Positions 16,147 through 28,450 of a stretch of 64,000 nucleotides of DNA are shown here, one piece after another. Each line of letters opens with the position of its first letter. Within the stretch, counting starts at the first letter, position 1. The DNA is taken from positions 1 through 64,000 of the forward strand of contig CAWBKF010000010.1 in the NCBI GenBank assembly GCA_963789275.1, given 5' to 3'. The notes under the pieces are model-generated. The model was not told the DNA's origin, ran no database searches, and saw only the letters and a list, made by a program, of their open reading frames with translations. This DNA comes from DAHUYF01 sp963789275. Its GTDB lineage: Bacteria; Pseudomonadota; Alphaproteobacteria; ATCC43930; CGMCC-115725. A program made the position numbers and the translations under genes.

Positions 16147-17744
16147 TGTGTTTCGCCCTCCTGTGGGGGATCAGGCTTCCGGCCTTCTGACCCGTCGCTC
16201 GTGATACCGAGCCGAATTGCATTTTCGGACAAAAACGCCAGATGACCAATCTCTAAGTCGATGTGTATTGGAAATTGTCTGACGCGCGGCTGCGAATCGG
16301 CGGCATTCCACTGGATGATATGACCGCGACTGTCCTTGCGCTTCGGCATCGCGAAGAGTTCAAGATACCGGCGCGGAGCGATTCCCACGAACGGCTTAAA
16401 TTCGACAGCATCAGTATCAGCCTTGGAATCATGGTCGACGCAAATCGACCTTTGATATAGTTCCTTCGCCAAACTTTTTGGGTACGGCTCGATGTACTTT
16501 ACCTGCCCGATCCCAGCGGCTACGATGTGTCTGGCACACATGTGGCATGGAAAGGTAGTGCAGTAGAGGGTGGCGCCCTTCACTGCAAATCCTAGTCGTG
16601 CGGCATCAGTGATCGCTGACATTTCGGCATGGACGATGCGGCCAAATTCTAACGTACTTGCTGCACGGGTGCCTTTCAATACGGCGTCTCCACCCGCATG
16701 TAGAGCTCGCTCTGCGAGCATATCCGGCGGAACTTTCATCAAGTCCGGAACTAACCAACCCGCTCTCGCAAATCGGTCAAAAATTTCAGACACCATCTCA
16801 CGCTGCCACCGCGCAGTGGAGTCATAGGTAATTCGAAAATCTCGGTAGTCCTTACCTTCGTCTTCTTCGCGCTGCGCCCACACAGAGCCGCCGCCGGCTT
16901 TTGGAACTTCATTGCAACCGGCTGTGATGATCTCCCCGCTAGGCGTCGTGATCACAGCGCCGACTTGGCGCGATAAATCTGCTGATCTTAGGGCGGTTGC
17001 ACGTGCGTGAAACATCCCATATTCGTCAATTGTCGGCGTCGCATACGGGTATCCGAACAGCAGCTCAATGACGCGCTTCAGTTGTGGACCCAGTGTATCC
17101 GGCGTGGATGCGTCAACGAAGATGTCGGCCCGGGGGAATGTGTCTCTGACGTTTTGACCGAAATCGTCGCCTACCTCTTGCTCGTCTTTGTCATTCAGTT
17201 GATTGGCATTGGCTTCGTATTTACCGGGACGGTAGTCATTGTGAGATCGCGATATCAATTCACAGAGTTTCTTGATGCGGACTTCACGCGGGGAATAGGC
17301 AGAGATCAGAAAGAAGGCCTGCCCATAGACCTCGCGAAGCGTCTCGACCTCGGCCGGGTGTTTGAGCGAGTTGAAGATGTATGCGCACCTGGGTACGGGC
17401 TCACGCGCAACGCCTTGCAGTCGTTCGCGAACATTCTGCACCTCGCTGATCGCTAAGAGAACAACTGCATCCCCACGTTGGGCCGTCCGACGGAAATCGT
17501 CGCCCGCATCCATGAAGGCGTTGATTCGTACATCTTCGAAGCCGTCCACTAACGTTTCCAGCTCGCGGTATTTCGCGCACTTTGAGATTAGTTTGCTTAG
17601 CCGCAAGAGTTCCGGCGCGTAATTGACGCGTCGAAGTTCTTGTGCGAGCTGATCGGCAACCAATGATAGGTCGGTGCCCACGGCGCCGACCAAGCCGATA
17701 AAGAGTTCCGGGCCGACTGGCTGTTCTGTGCTGTTCTCGGCCAT
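16143..17744 (-). CDS. Anti-phage dCTP deaminase (AvcD-like)
   Basis: The 533-residue protein has an N-terminal P-loop-kinase-like domain (residues 13-170; ELFIGLVGAVGTDLSLVADQ, with a degenerate Walker A) and a C-terminal deoxycytidylate deaminase domain (about 245-470). The deaminase zinc site is complete: HAE at 372-374 and PCHMC at 399-403, after SRQVGAVITTPSGEIITAGC. This two-domain layout matches the anti-phage dCTP/dCMP deaminases that deplete cytidine nucleotides on infection. GAGAGG seven bases before the ATG at 17744 fixes the start over an upstream in-frame ATG at 17819. It is followed by the ATGA-overlapping small gene. In Vibrio, AvcD is restrained by an RNA or antitoxin encoded next to it; I cannot see such an RNA by eye. 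Confidence 0.88.
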   Translation of the reverse strand: MAENSTEQPVGPELFIGLVGAVGTDLSLVADQLAQELRRVNYAPELLRLSKLISKCAKYRELETLVDGFEDVRINAFMDAGDDFRRTAQRGDAVVLLAISEVQNVRERLQGVAREPVPRCAYIFNSLKHPAEVETLREVYGQAFFLISAYSPREVRIKKLCELISRSHNDYRPGKYEANANQLNDKDEQEVGDDFGQNVRDTFPRADIFVDASTPDTLGPQLKRVIELLFGYPYATPTIDEYGMFHARATALRSADLSRQVGAVITTPSGEIITAGCNEVPKAGGGSVWAQREEDEGKDYRDFRITYDSTARWQREMVSEIFDRFARAGWLVPDLMKVPPDMLAERALHAGGDAVLKGTRAASTLEFGRIVHAEMSAITDAARLGFAVKGATLYCTTFPCHMCARHIVAAGIGQVKYIEPYPKSLAKELYQRSICVDHDSKADTDAVEFKPFVGIAPRRYLELFAMPKRKDSRGHIIQWNAADSQPRVRQFPIHIDLEIGHLAFLSENAIRLGITSDGSEGRKPDPPQEGETQ

Positions 17745-17945
17745 TCGAGGGCCTCTCTTTTGGGTCCGACTCGCCCGCCAGGGACGAACCGCTCGAAGAC
17801 AACTCAAGTCGACGAGCATCGGAAGACGGCATGATAACCTGCTCAGCCGGTGAATAGTCCAGCGGCGACGGCAACCAGCGCTGCCAATGCCATGCCAGCA
17901 GAATTACGGTGACAGTCTACCAATTTCGCGCACGGGTGACGGCCC

Positions 17946-18758
17946 CTACCCCTCCCCCACCGGCTCCGCATCAAGCCTCACCGCCACCCCCTCCAGCTTC
18001 CGCTCCGGCGCGCGGTAGCGCCGCATCACCAGGGGATCATGGCCCGGCACGATATGCCGCGGCGACGCCGCGAGCTGGTAGAGCCGCTTGTGGCCGTCGA
18101 GCATGTCGGCGACGTTCTGCACGATCGGGAACGGCCGCCCCTCTTCCATATTGGCGTAGAGATGGCTGGTGTCGGACGCCAGCACCACCCAGCCGCGGCG
18201 GGTAAGGACGCGGACGCATTGGATGCCGGCGGTGTGCCCGCCGATGCGGTGGACAGAGAGCCCCGAGGCCAGCTCCTCGTCGCCGTCATGGAAGGCGACG
18301 CGGCCGGCGAAGAGATGCCGCACCATCTCGGTCACATCCTCGACGGCAAAGGCATGGCGCATCGCCGCGTGGCACATGCAGCGACCGGTGGCGAAGTGCA
18401 TCTCGCGCTCCTGGAGGTGGAAGCGCGCCTTGGGAAAGGCGTCGAGGGTTCCGGCATGGTCGTAATGGAGATGCGTGATGATGACGTCCTCGATCCCCTG
18501 GGGATCGAGGCCCAGCGCTTTCACCCCATCGGCGGGAGCGCGCAGCAATTGCCGCTGGCGCTGGCGCGCCTGCGCTTCGCCGAAGCCGGTATCGACGAGG
18601 AAGACGCGGTCCGAGCGCTGCGCCACCCAGACGAAATAATCGAGCGGCGAGGTCTCGTCATGGGGATCGCCGCCGATGAAATTCTCCGCCGCGCTGCGCT
18701 TCGCATGATGCGCGTAGCGGATGGCGAAGAGGTTGAAGGGTTCGATCGCACCGCTCAT
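17946..18758 (-). CDS. Metallo-beta-lactamase-fold hydrolase, N-acyl homoserine lactonase-like
   Basis: The 270-residue protein has the HLHYDHAG zinc motif, a histidine in GGHTAGIQC, the bridging aspartate in VVLASDTSHLY and the final histidine in IVPGHDPLV. The SPLDYFVWVAQRSDRVFLVD opening resembles the AHL-lactonase-like branch. Its ATG overlaps the stop codon of the upstream LLM oxidoreductase gene (18755-18758), so the two are translationally coupled and probably act on related compounds. Quorum quenching is possible, but lactone or ester catabolism in partnership with the flavin enzyme is equally likely. Confidence 0.88.
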   Translation of the reverse strand: MSGAIEPFNLFAIRYAHHAKRSAAENFIGGDPHDETSPLDYFVWVAQRSDRVFLVDTGFGEAQARQRQRQLLRAPADGVKALGLDPQGIEDVIITHLHYDHAGTLDAFPKARFHLQEREMHFATGRCMCHAAMRHAFAVEDVTEMVRHLFAGRVAFHDGDEELASGLSVHRIGGHTAGIQCVRVLTRRGWVVLASDTSHLYANMEEGRPFPIVQNVADMLDGHKRLYQLAASPRHIVPGHDPLVMRRYRAPERKLEGVAVRLDAEPVGEG

Positions 18759-19831
18759 GCGCTGGCCCTCGCGCCCGCCGGCTTCTCCTTGAATTTCGGC
18801 ATCACCTCGGCGGCGAACAGCTCGAGCGAGGCCAGCGCCTTGTCGATGCCGTACCAGGGCGGATAGTGCAGCATCAGCGAGCTCACCCCGGTCATGTGCT
18901 GGAGCCGCTGCAGCTTCTCGACCACGGTCTTGGGCGAGCCATGCAGGATGATGTCGCGCGCGAGCGTGTCGTAGTCGCGCCCGGCATTGGCGCCGGTGCC
19001 GACGGTGCCGAGATATCCCGAGGTATGGCCGCTGAAGAAATGCGACTGATGCCGCAGGATGCCGGCCTCGCTCTCCGCCTTGGCCTTGGCGTCGCTCTCG
19101 GCGACATAGACCCAGCGCGCGATGTCGACATGGCCGCGCGCGGGATTTTGCCGCAGCTCCGCCGGCGTCTCCTCGAGGGCTTCGCGGTAATGCTTCACCT
19201 GCTTCGCCAGCCCCTCGAACGGCGTCCAGGTCGAGAGCATCAGGCCGAAGCCCATGCGGCCCGCGACCGCGATCGAGCGGTCGGTGGCGCCGGCGAGCAG
19301 CACCGGCGGGTGCGGAAGCTGGCGCGCTTGCGGGAAGAGCTCGTACTCGCCGGTGACCTTGACCGCGAAATGCTTCCCCTGATGGTCGACGCGCTTTTCG
19401 CGCAGGAGCTGCATCAGCAGCGGCAGCGCCTCCTCCTGGATGTCGCGCCGCGCGTCGAAATCGACGCCGAAGCCCTCGAACTCGTATTGCCGGTAGCCGG
19501 AGCCGAGGCCGAGCGTGAAGCGGCCGTTGCTCAGGATGTCGACGAAAGCGGCGTTCTCGGCGACGCGCAGCGGGTTCGCCAGCGGCAAGGTCACCACCGC
19601 GGTGCCGATCTTGATGCGCCGGGTCAGCGCCGCGAGATAGGCCGCATAGACGAAGACATCCGGCATGATGCCGTACTGGTTGCTGAAATGATGCTCGGCG
19701 ACCCAGGCATAGTCGAAGCCCAGCGCGTCGGCGCGCAGGACCTCGCGGGTGACGCGCTCATGCACGTCCCGATGCGGATAGGGCTCCGTCTCGGTGTTGG
19801 GATGGGATGTGAAGAGAATGCCGAATTCCAT
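18755..19831 (-). CDS. LLM class flavin-dependent oxidoreductase
   Basis: The 358-residue protein has the luciferase-like TIM-barrel pattern: MEFGILFTSHPNT at the first strand, ADALGFDYAWVAEHHFSNQY, then RIKIGTAVVTLPLANPLRVA and FTLGLGSGYRQYEFEGFGVD. These enzymes use reduced FMN (or F420 in some lineages) to oxidise small organic substrates. It is the first gene of a two-gene unit with the lactonase-like hydrolase (4-bp overlap). It diverges from the hydroxyacid dehydrogenase gene with 110 bp between starts, so the two promoters are likely in that gap. Confidence 0.9.
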   Translation of the reverse strand: MEFGILFTSHPNTETEPYPHRDVHERVTREVLRADALGFDYAWVAEHHFSNQYGIMPDVFVYAAYLAALTRRIKIGTAVVTLPLANPLRVAENAAFVDILSNGRFTLGLGSGYRQYEFEGFGVDFDARRDIQEEALPLLMQLLREKRVDHQGKHFAVKVTGEYELFPQARQLPHPPVLLAGATDRSIAVAGRMGFGLMLSTWTPFEGLAKQVKHYREALEETPAELRQNPARGHVDIARWVYVAESDAKAKAESEAGILRHQSHFFSGHTSGYLGTVGTGANAGRDYDTLARDIILHGSPKTVVEKLQRLQHMTGVSSLMLHYPPWYGIDKALASLELFAAEVMPKFKEKPAGARASA

Positions 19832-19941
19832 GGGCCGCGCCGCTCCTCCCTTGGGGGCTGGCCTTGCCGGCCCGCCTTCCCTCCCGCATCATCCCCTCGG
19901 ACGGGTCGCAAGCCAAGAGAAACCAAACCGGGGAGGAAACG

Positions 19942-20903
19942 GTGAGCGCAGAGACGATCGGGTTTATTGGTGTCGGCCGGATGGGCCTCCCTATGGCGTC
20001 CCGGCTCATTGCCGCGGGGCATCGCGTCGTCGCCTATGACGTGCAGGGCCAGGCGCTGGGCGCCATCGCTGGCACGGGGCGCCGAAAAGGCGGCGTCCCC
20101 CGCGGACGTCGCGTCCCGCGCCGAGATCGTGCTGGCGAGCCTGCCGATGCCCGACATCGTGCGCGCGGTGGCGCTGGGCGAGAACGGCGTGGCGCACGGC
20201 AAGCGCGCGCGCCTCTTCGTCGACCTCTCCACCACCGGCCCGCGCATGGCGAAGATCATCGCCGCGGGGCTTGCCGAGCGCGGCATCACCGCGATCGACG
20301 CGCCGGTGAGCGGCGGCATCGCCGGCGCCACCAAGGGGACGCTGGCGGTGATGGTGTCGGGGCCGCCCGCCGACTGCGAGCGGCTCAAGCCGCTGCTGCA
20401 AGCCATCGGCAAGTATTTCTACATCGGCGCCGAGCCCGGCATGGGACAGATGATGAAGCTCATCAACAATCTGCTCTCGGCCACCGCCACCGCCGCGACG
20501 TCGGAGGCGGTGGTGCTCGGCGTCAAGGCCGGGCTCGACCCCTATGTCATGATCGACGTCATCAATTCCGGCAGCGGCCGCACCACCGCCAGCGAGGACA
20601 AATTCCCGAAATCGATCCTGCCGCGCAGCTTCGATTTCGGCTTCGCGCTCGGGCCTCATGTCGAAGGATGTGAGCCTCTGCATCGGCGAGGCGGAGGCGC
20701 TGGGCGTGCCGATGTGGATCGGCAGCGCGGTGAAGCAGCTGTGGCTCTATGCCCTGGCGCAAGGCGGGCCCGACCAGGATTTCACCAATCTCATCACCCA
20801 TCTCGAGAAATGGTCCCACGTCACCGTCGGTGGCGCCGCGAAAGGCGTACTTCGTCGGCGGCGGGCGCCAGCGTCCGCCCCGCGAACGCGTAGCGTTGGG
20901 TGA
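19942..20903 (+). CDS. NAD(P)-dependent beta-hydroxyacid dehydrogenase, two frameshifts
   Basis: Joined across three frames the product is a complete 3-hydroxyisobutyrate/2-hydroxy-3-oxopropionate dehydrogenase-type protein: dinucleotide-binding GFIGVGRMGLPMASRLIAAG, DLSTTGPRMAKIIAAG, substrate motif DAPVSGGIAGATKGTLAVMV and the catalytic lysine region MGQMMKLINNLL, then MSKDVSLCIGEAEALGVPMW. Shifts occur at about 20070-20078 and 20653; each is a one-base insertion. Start is a GTG after a GGAGGAAAC site. The C-terminus runs through a repeat-like GC-rich stretch, so the true stop may be near 20840. Because each break is a single inserted base in otherwise conserved sequence, sequencing error is a good alternative to a real pseudogene. 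Confidence 0.8.
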
Positions 20904-21262
20904 GGTGGGGCGGCAAAGCTTGATCGCGAGAGCCCAGCACGGTGCGGCGCAATGTGCGCTTACGCCAGCCTTGGCGGCCGATGGGGTGCACGCCTATCAT
21001 GATTGCGTCTTCGCCTCTCCCTGCGTCATCGACGTACCCATATTTTTTCGCCATTGGGGTACACCAATGGCGTAGGGGCCGGCCATGGCGCCAAGCATTA
21101 GAAGCAATGCCGCGCGATTTTTCCCGTCCAATATTTACATCTCGACAAGGACTGACTACGGATAATGCGGCAAGCAAGACTATCGCCAATAATACTGGTG
21201 ATTGTCGGGGTTTTCTCTGGTATTTGCGCGACCTCGTCGGGATGGTCGCGGGCGAGGATGGC
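20904..21262. other. Intergenic stretch with a 9-bp inverted repeat
   Basis: No convincing gene is visible. A perfect inverted repeat, CGCCATTGG-6nt-CCAATGGCG (21049-21072), follows a run of six T residues; on neither strand does the T run follow the stem, so it does not look like a factor-independent terminator. The stretch around 21100-21200 is markedly less GC-rich than the neighbouring genes. Confidence 0.45.
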
Positions 21263-21691
21263 GTGAAGTTGATCACCTTCGAGACGCAATCACGGCTCGA
21301 TCGCAGCTGGCGCACGGCCGGCATCTTCGACGATCGCCCCTCGGCGGTCGCCGAGGCCGAGCGCATCCTGGCGCTCAGGCGCTCGCCGGCGGTGCGCGTC
21401 GTCCAGGTGCTCTACGAGCCCGGCAGCTCCCGCTGCACCGAATACACCGTCTTCCGCGCCACCTGCTTCGACGAGGAGAACGCGCGCGGCCGCGCCGCCA
21501 TCCCCGACCAGGAGATGTTCGACTGGGGCGATGACGGCCGCCCGCACGAGGACGGCCGCCCCAGCGCGGAGTGCGCCGAGCCCTGGGTCGAGCGCCACTG
21601 GCCGCGCTGGGCGCCGGACTGGGCGACCACCGCGCTCGGCCTCTCCTTTGCCGTGCTCATCGCCTCGATCATGTATCGCTGGGCGCGCTGA
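21263..21691 (+). CDS. Conserved hypothetical protein with C-terminal membrane anchor
   Basis: The 142-residue protein begins MKLITFETQSRLDRSWRTAG and has an alpha/beta N-terminal part, an acidic middle (about residues 85-110) and a single predicted membrane helix at the extreme C-terminus (TTALGLSFAVLIASIMY). I chose the GTG at 21263 because GAGG lies five bases upstream; an ATG at 21242 in the same frame is an alternative. I know no function. It lies 32 bp before the glycosyltransferase gene on the same strand and may share its transcript. Confidence 0.7.
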   Translation: MKLITFETQSRLDRSWRTAGIFDDRPSAVAEAERILALRRSPAVRVVQVLYEPGSSRCTEYTVFRATCFDEENARGRAAIPDQEMFDWGDDGRPHEDGRPSAECAEPWVERHWPRWAPDWATTALGLSFAVLIASIMYRWAR

Positions 21692-22717
21692 TCTAGCGCA
21701 CCCCTTGCGCCGGGGCGGCGGCGATGACACCTTCGCGCGCCATGAATCTGCTGGTCTATTCCGGCCTCGAGCTGTTGGGCGACGGGGTGATGAAGCTGCC
21801 CTTCCTCGGCGCCGTGCGGCGGCGCTGGCCGGAGGCGCGCATCACCTGGCTCGCCGGCAAGGGCAGGACGGTCTACGCCCACGATCTTTCGCCGCTGGTG
21901 GCGCCGCTCCTCGACGAGATCATCGAGGATGCCGGCATCGGCTCCCGCGCCGGCGAGCTGCTGCGCCGGCCCTTGCCCGGACGCCGCTTCGATCTCGTCA
22001 TCGACACGCAGCGCCGCGTCCTCACCAGCCTCATCCTGCGCCGGATCGAAGCCGCCTGCTTCGTCTCCGGCGCGGCGCGCTTCCTGCTCTCGGACAAGCG
22101 CCCGCCCCGCGCCTATCAGCGGCCGGCCCGGCTCATCGACCAGCTGCTCGATCTCGTCGCCATCGCCGGCGGCGAGCGCGTCGAGCCCGCTTTCGAGCTC
22201 GCCATCGGCCCGCCCTGGAGCGCGGCGGCGGCACTGGCCCTGCCGCCGGGGCCGGTCTATGTCGGCATCGCCCCCGGCGCCGGCGGCACCCACAAGCGCT
22301 GGCCGCGCGACCGCTTCATCGCGCTGGCGGAAGCGCAGCAGCGCGCCGGGCGTTGCCCGGTGCTGCTGCTCGGCCCCGACGAGCGCGACTGGGCGGCGGA
22401 GCTGGCATCCTTGCTGCCCGGCGCGCTGCTGCCGCTGCAGGACGCGCGCATCGCGCCGGACGTCGCGGCCTCGCCGCTCTACACGCTGGCGGTGGCGCGC
22501 CGGCTTGCCGTCGCGGTCGCCAATGACAGCGGCACCGGCCACCTGCTGGCGGCGGCGGGCGCGCCGCTGGTGTCGCTGTTCGGCCCCAGCGCCGCGGCGA
22601 AATTCGCGCCCGCGGCGCGGCGTCTGATCCTGGTCGAGGCGCAGCGCTTCGGCGGCGACGCCATGGCGCTGATCCCGCTCGATGCGGTGAGCGAGGCGGT
22701 CGAGCGCGCCTTGGCCG

Positions 22718-25249
<2,532 letters not shown>

Positions 25250-25347
25250 GCTTACCCCACCGCAAGCTTCATTTCCTGCGGGAAATACTGATCTTTGGGG
25301 GTAAACTTTCTATTAACCGCAACTGTTGGGCGTCAAACCCGTCCGGC

Positions 25348-26322
25348 TCAGGCCACGTCCAGCAGATGGACGCTGAAGAGGTCGGCCGGATCGGTCCAGT
25401 GGCGGACCGGCCGGAAGCCGCCGCGCGCCGCCAGGCGCTGGAACTCGGCGATGGTGTATTTGCAGGAATCCTCGGTATGGATGCGCTCGCCCGCGGTGAA
25501 GCGGATGGCGCGGCCGGCGACGGTGACGATCTGATCGGCAAGACTCCGGATGTAGATCTCGATGCGCCCGGCCGCCTCGTTGTAGAAGGCGTCATGCGCG
25601 AAGCGGTCGAGGTCGAAATCGGCGTCGAGCTCGCGATTGATGCGCTCGAGCAGATTGAGGTTGAAGGCGGCGGTGACGCCGGCGCGGTCGTTATAGGCGG
25701 CGTCGAGCAGCTCGGGCGCCTTCTTGAGATCGACGCCGACCAGCAGGGCGCCGCCGCGGCCGATCACGCGCCGGCAGCCCGCCAGGAAATCCACCGCCGC
25801 CTCGGGCGTGAAATTGCCGATGGTCGAGCCCGGGAAGAATCCCAGCCGCCGTCCGTCGCCGCGCGCCGGCAGCGACGGCAGACGCAGCGGCTGCAGGTAA
25901 TCGGCGCACACCGCCACCACCGGCACCTCGGGAAAATCGGCGGCCACCTCCTCGGCGGCGCGGCGCAGCGGCTCGCGCGAGATGTCGATGGCGACATAGG
26001 CCGCGGGATCGCTGAGCGCCTCGAGCAACAGGCGCACCTTGCGCGAGGCGCCGCTGCCGAACTCGATGAGCTGCGCATGGCGGCCGGTCAGCGCGCCGAT
26101 CTCATCGACGCAATCGCCGAGGATCGCCATCTCGGTGCGCGTCAGATAGTACTCCGGCAGCTCGCAGATCTCCTCGAACAGCGCCGAGCCGCGCTCGTCA
26201 TAGAGGAAACGGCAAGGGATCGATTTGGCGCGGCGCGTCAGGCCGCCCAGCACCGCGTCGCGGAAGCTCTCCTCCGCCGGGGCCAGATCGTGGAAATCTG
26301 CAAGCGCTCCGCCTTGTCTCAT
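25348..26322 (-). CDS. egtD: L-histidine N-alpha-methyltransferase EgtD
   Basis: The 324-residue protein matches the EgtD family (about 320 aa): KSIPCRFLYDERGSALFEEI, ELPEYYLTRTEMAIL, the SAM-binding LIEFGSGASRKVRLLLEAL, FFPGSTIGNFTPEAA and LLVGVDLKKAPELLDAAYND. It trimethylates histidine to hercynine, the first step of ergothioneine synthesis. Its ATG overlaps the egtB stop codon (26319-26322), so the pair is translationally coupled. No egtA, egtC or egtE is in the window, which fits the two-gene egtB-egtD arrangement of many proteobacteria. Confidence 0.93.
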   Translation of the reverse strand: MRQGGALADFHDLAPAEESFRDAVLGGLTRRAKSIPCRFLYDERGSALFEEICELPEYYLTRTEMAILGDCVDEIGALTGRHAQLIEFGSGASRKVRLLLEALSDPAAYVAIDISREPLRRAAEEVAADFPEVPVVAVCADYLQPLRLPSLPARGDGRRLGFFPGSTIGNFTPEAAVDFLAGCRRVIGRGGALLVGVDLKKAPELLDAAYNDRAGVTAAFNLNLLERINRELDADFDLDRFAHDAFYNEAAGRIEIYIRSLADQIVTVAGRAIRFTAGERIHTEDSCKYTIAEFQRLAARGGFRPVRHWTDPADLFSVHLLDVA

Positions 26323-27610
26323 GCGTCCTCCGCCAGCCTGATGCCGCCGAACGCCCAGCGCGACGCCGGCGGGAAGAAATTGCGATAGGTCATGCGCAGA
26401 TGGCCGGCGGGGGTCACCGCCGCACCGCCGCGCAGCACCATCTGGTTCGACATGAATTTGCCGTTGTACTCGCCGACCGCGCCGGCTTCCGGGCGAAAGC
26501 CGGGATAGGCGGTGTAGGGGCTCGCCGTCCACTCCCAGGCGTCGCCGATGAGCTGCTGCAGCCCGTCCCCGCCGGGAGCGGGCTCGGGATGGTAGCGGCC
26601 GCGGTCCCTGAGATTGCCGGCGAGCGGCGCGCCGGCCTCGGCCGCCGCCACCTCCCATTCGGCCTCGCTGGGCAGGCGCTTCCCCGCCCAGCGGGCGAAG
26701 GCATCGGCCTCGTAGAAGCTGACATGGACGACCGGCTCGGCCGGGTCGACCGCGCGCCGTCCGCCCAGCGTGAAGACCGACCAATCCCGCCGCCTCGCGC
26801 TGCCAATAGAGCGGCGCCGACCAGCCCTGCTGCTGCACCACGGCCCAGCCGTCGGAGAGCCAGAATTCCGGCCGGCGATATCCCTCGGCGGCGATGAAGT
26901 CGAGATACTCGCCGCAGGTGACGAGGCGGCTGGCGAGGCGAAAGGGGTCGAGCCACACCCGGTGGCGCGGCCGCTCATTGTCGAAGGCGAAGCCCGCGCC
27001 GCCCTGGCCGATCTGCCGGAGGCCGCCGGGAACCGCATGCCAGGCGAGCGGCGGCGCCGAGCGCGGCCCGGCCGCGGCTGGCGCGCGATAGACCGGCTGC
27101 AGCGGATTGAGCGACAGCGCATGCTTGATGTCCATCAGGATCAGCTCCTGATGCTGCTGCTCGTGCTGCAAGCCGAGCTCGAGCAGCGGCGCGGCTTCGC
27201 GCCACGGCCCCGCCGCCAACCCGGCGATGAGCTCGGCCATCGCCGCGTCGACATGCTGGCGATAGCGCGCGATCTCGGCGATGCCCGGCCGCGACACCAG
27301 CCCGCGCTCGGGCCGCGGATGGCGCGGCCCCACCGCCTCGTAATAGGAATTGAAGAGATAGCCGTAAGCCGGGTCGAAAGCGCGATAGTCCGGCTGCAAA
27401 CCGCGCCAGCACGAAGGTCTCGAAGAACCAGGTGGTATGCGCGCGATGCCACTTGGTCGGGCTGCAATCCGGCATCGACTGCACAGTCTGGTCTTCCGCC
27501 GAAAGCGGCGCCGCGAGTGCTTCGGTCTCGCTTCTGGTCGCGGCATACCGCGCCGCCATCCGGGCGCGCTCGACACCTGCCGGGACGCCGTCCCGCGTGA
27601 TCGGCCTCAT
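26319..27610 (-). CDS. egtB: Ergothioneine biosynthesis sulfoxide synthase EgtB, two frameshifts
   Basis: Read across three frames the protein is complete: N-terminal DinB-like domain with WHRAHTTWFFETF and the iron-ligand helix LGLQHEQQHQELILMDIKHA, then the formylglycine-generating-enzyme-like domain with FDNERPRHRVWLDPF, HVSFYEADAFARWAGKRLPS, GDAWEWTASPYTAYPGF and RMTYRNFFPPASRWAFGG. EgtB joins hercynine to a thiol donor with oxygen to form the sulfoxide. Breaks lie at about 27400 and 26785, each a one-base insertion in otherwise well conserved sequence, so an artefact is likely. It precedes egtD with a 4-bp overlap. Confidence 0.88.
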
Positions 27611-27783
27611 GCCTCCCCTTCCCCTGCTGCGGCGCCGTTATGCCTTCAACAATGCCGTTACCGCAAAGTTGCGGTACGCGCCGCCCGCCGCCAGCCTACC
27701 CCGGGGCCGGCGCTGGGCAAAAGCCGCGCGAAAGGGAGAGATGGGAAGCGCCGGCGCGGACGACAAGTCGCCCGGCCAGGCTC

Positions 27784-28161
27784 CTAGATCGGGCTCGCGC
27801 CGGCTTGCAAGGCGAGACGCACCTCGGTGGCGATCTCGTCGGGTCGGTAGGGCTTGTGGATCAGCTTGCCGTGGAGCGGCTCGCCGGGACGGCGGGAGAT
27901 GTTCGAGTGGCCGGTGGCGTAGAGCACCTTGAGCTCTGGCTGCAGGCGCTTGGCGCGGTCGGCCAGCTCGAACCCGTCCATGACGCCGGGCATCACGATG
28001 GCGGTGAACAGCAGGTCGAATTTGACCTGCTCCAGGAGGATCTGCAGCGCCACCTCGGCATTGGGGACGGAGAGCACGGAATAGCCGCCATGGCGCAGCG
28101 AAGTCGCGACCAGCTCCCGGACGTCATCCTCGTCCTCGACCACCAAGATACTGAAGCTCAT
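27784..28161 (-). CDS. Single-domain receiver lacking the phosphoacceptor Asp
   Basis: The 125-residue protein is a stand-alone receiver. The acidic pocket (VVEDEDD, residues 7-13), the conserved Thr (YATG, T83) and Lys (IHKPY, K103) are present, but the phosphoacceptor position in LLFTAIVMPGVMDG is alanine (A54, codon GCC) where the family has aspartate. It therefore looks like a pseudo-receiver that cannot be phosphorylated at the usual site. Relatives with FTDIVMPGG are common next to hybrid kinases. It has no output domain and no kinase gene beside it. A base-calling error at that codon is possible but would be a substitution, unlike the indels seen elsewhere. Confidence 0.88.
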   Translation of the reverse strand: MSFSILVVEDEDDVRELVATSLRHGGYSVLSVPNAEVALQILLEQVKFDLLFTAIVMPGVMDGFELADRAKRLQPELKVLYATGHSNISRRPGEPLHGKLIHKPYRPDEIATEVRLALQAGASPI

Positions 28162-28450
28162 CGCGCAACCTCTGGACTTCCACAACTTCCGCACGCGTCT
28201 CAGCCTGATGCCAGGGCGCGGCTGGCGATCCCTCCCGAGTGTCGATCGTTTTGAATCTAGCGCGTTTTTTCGTTTTGTTGGGTGACATTGCGCGGCTCCT
28301 TTCGTCGGCCGGCGCAAATCCTCGGCAGCAGCCGCCGGAAAGGCCGCGCATCGCGGCCGGCTGCGGCGATTTTTCAGGCAACCGGTTAAATGTCTTCATG
28401 CCATAGCATGCATCGACGCGCGTCCAAGCTGCGGCAGCGTCCAACTCGCC

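Noticed and set aside
21049..21072. Inverted repeat as a transcription terminator
   Set aside because: The T run precedes the stem on the plus strand and would be an A run after it on the minus strand.
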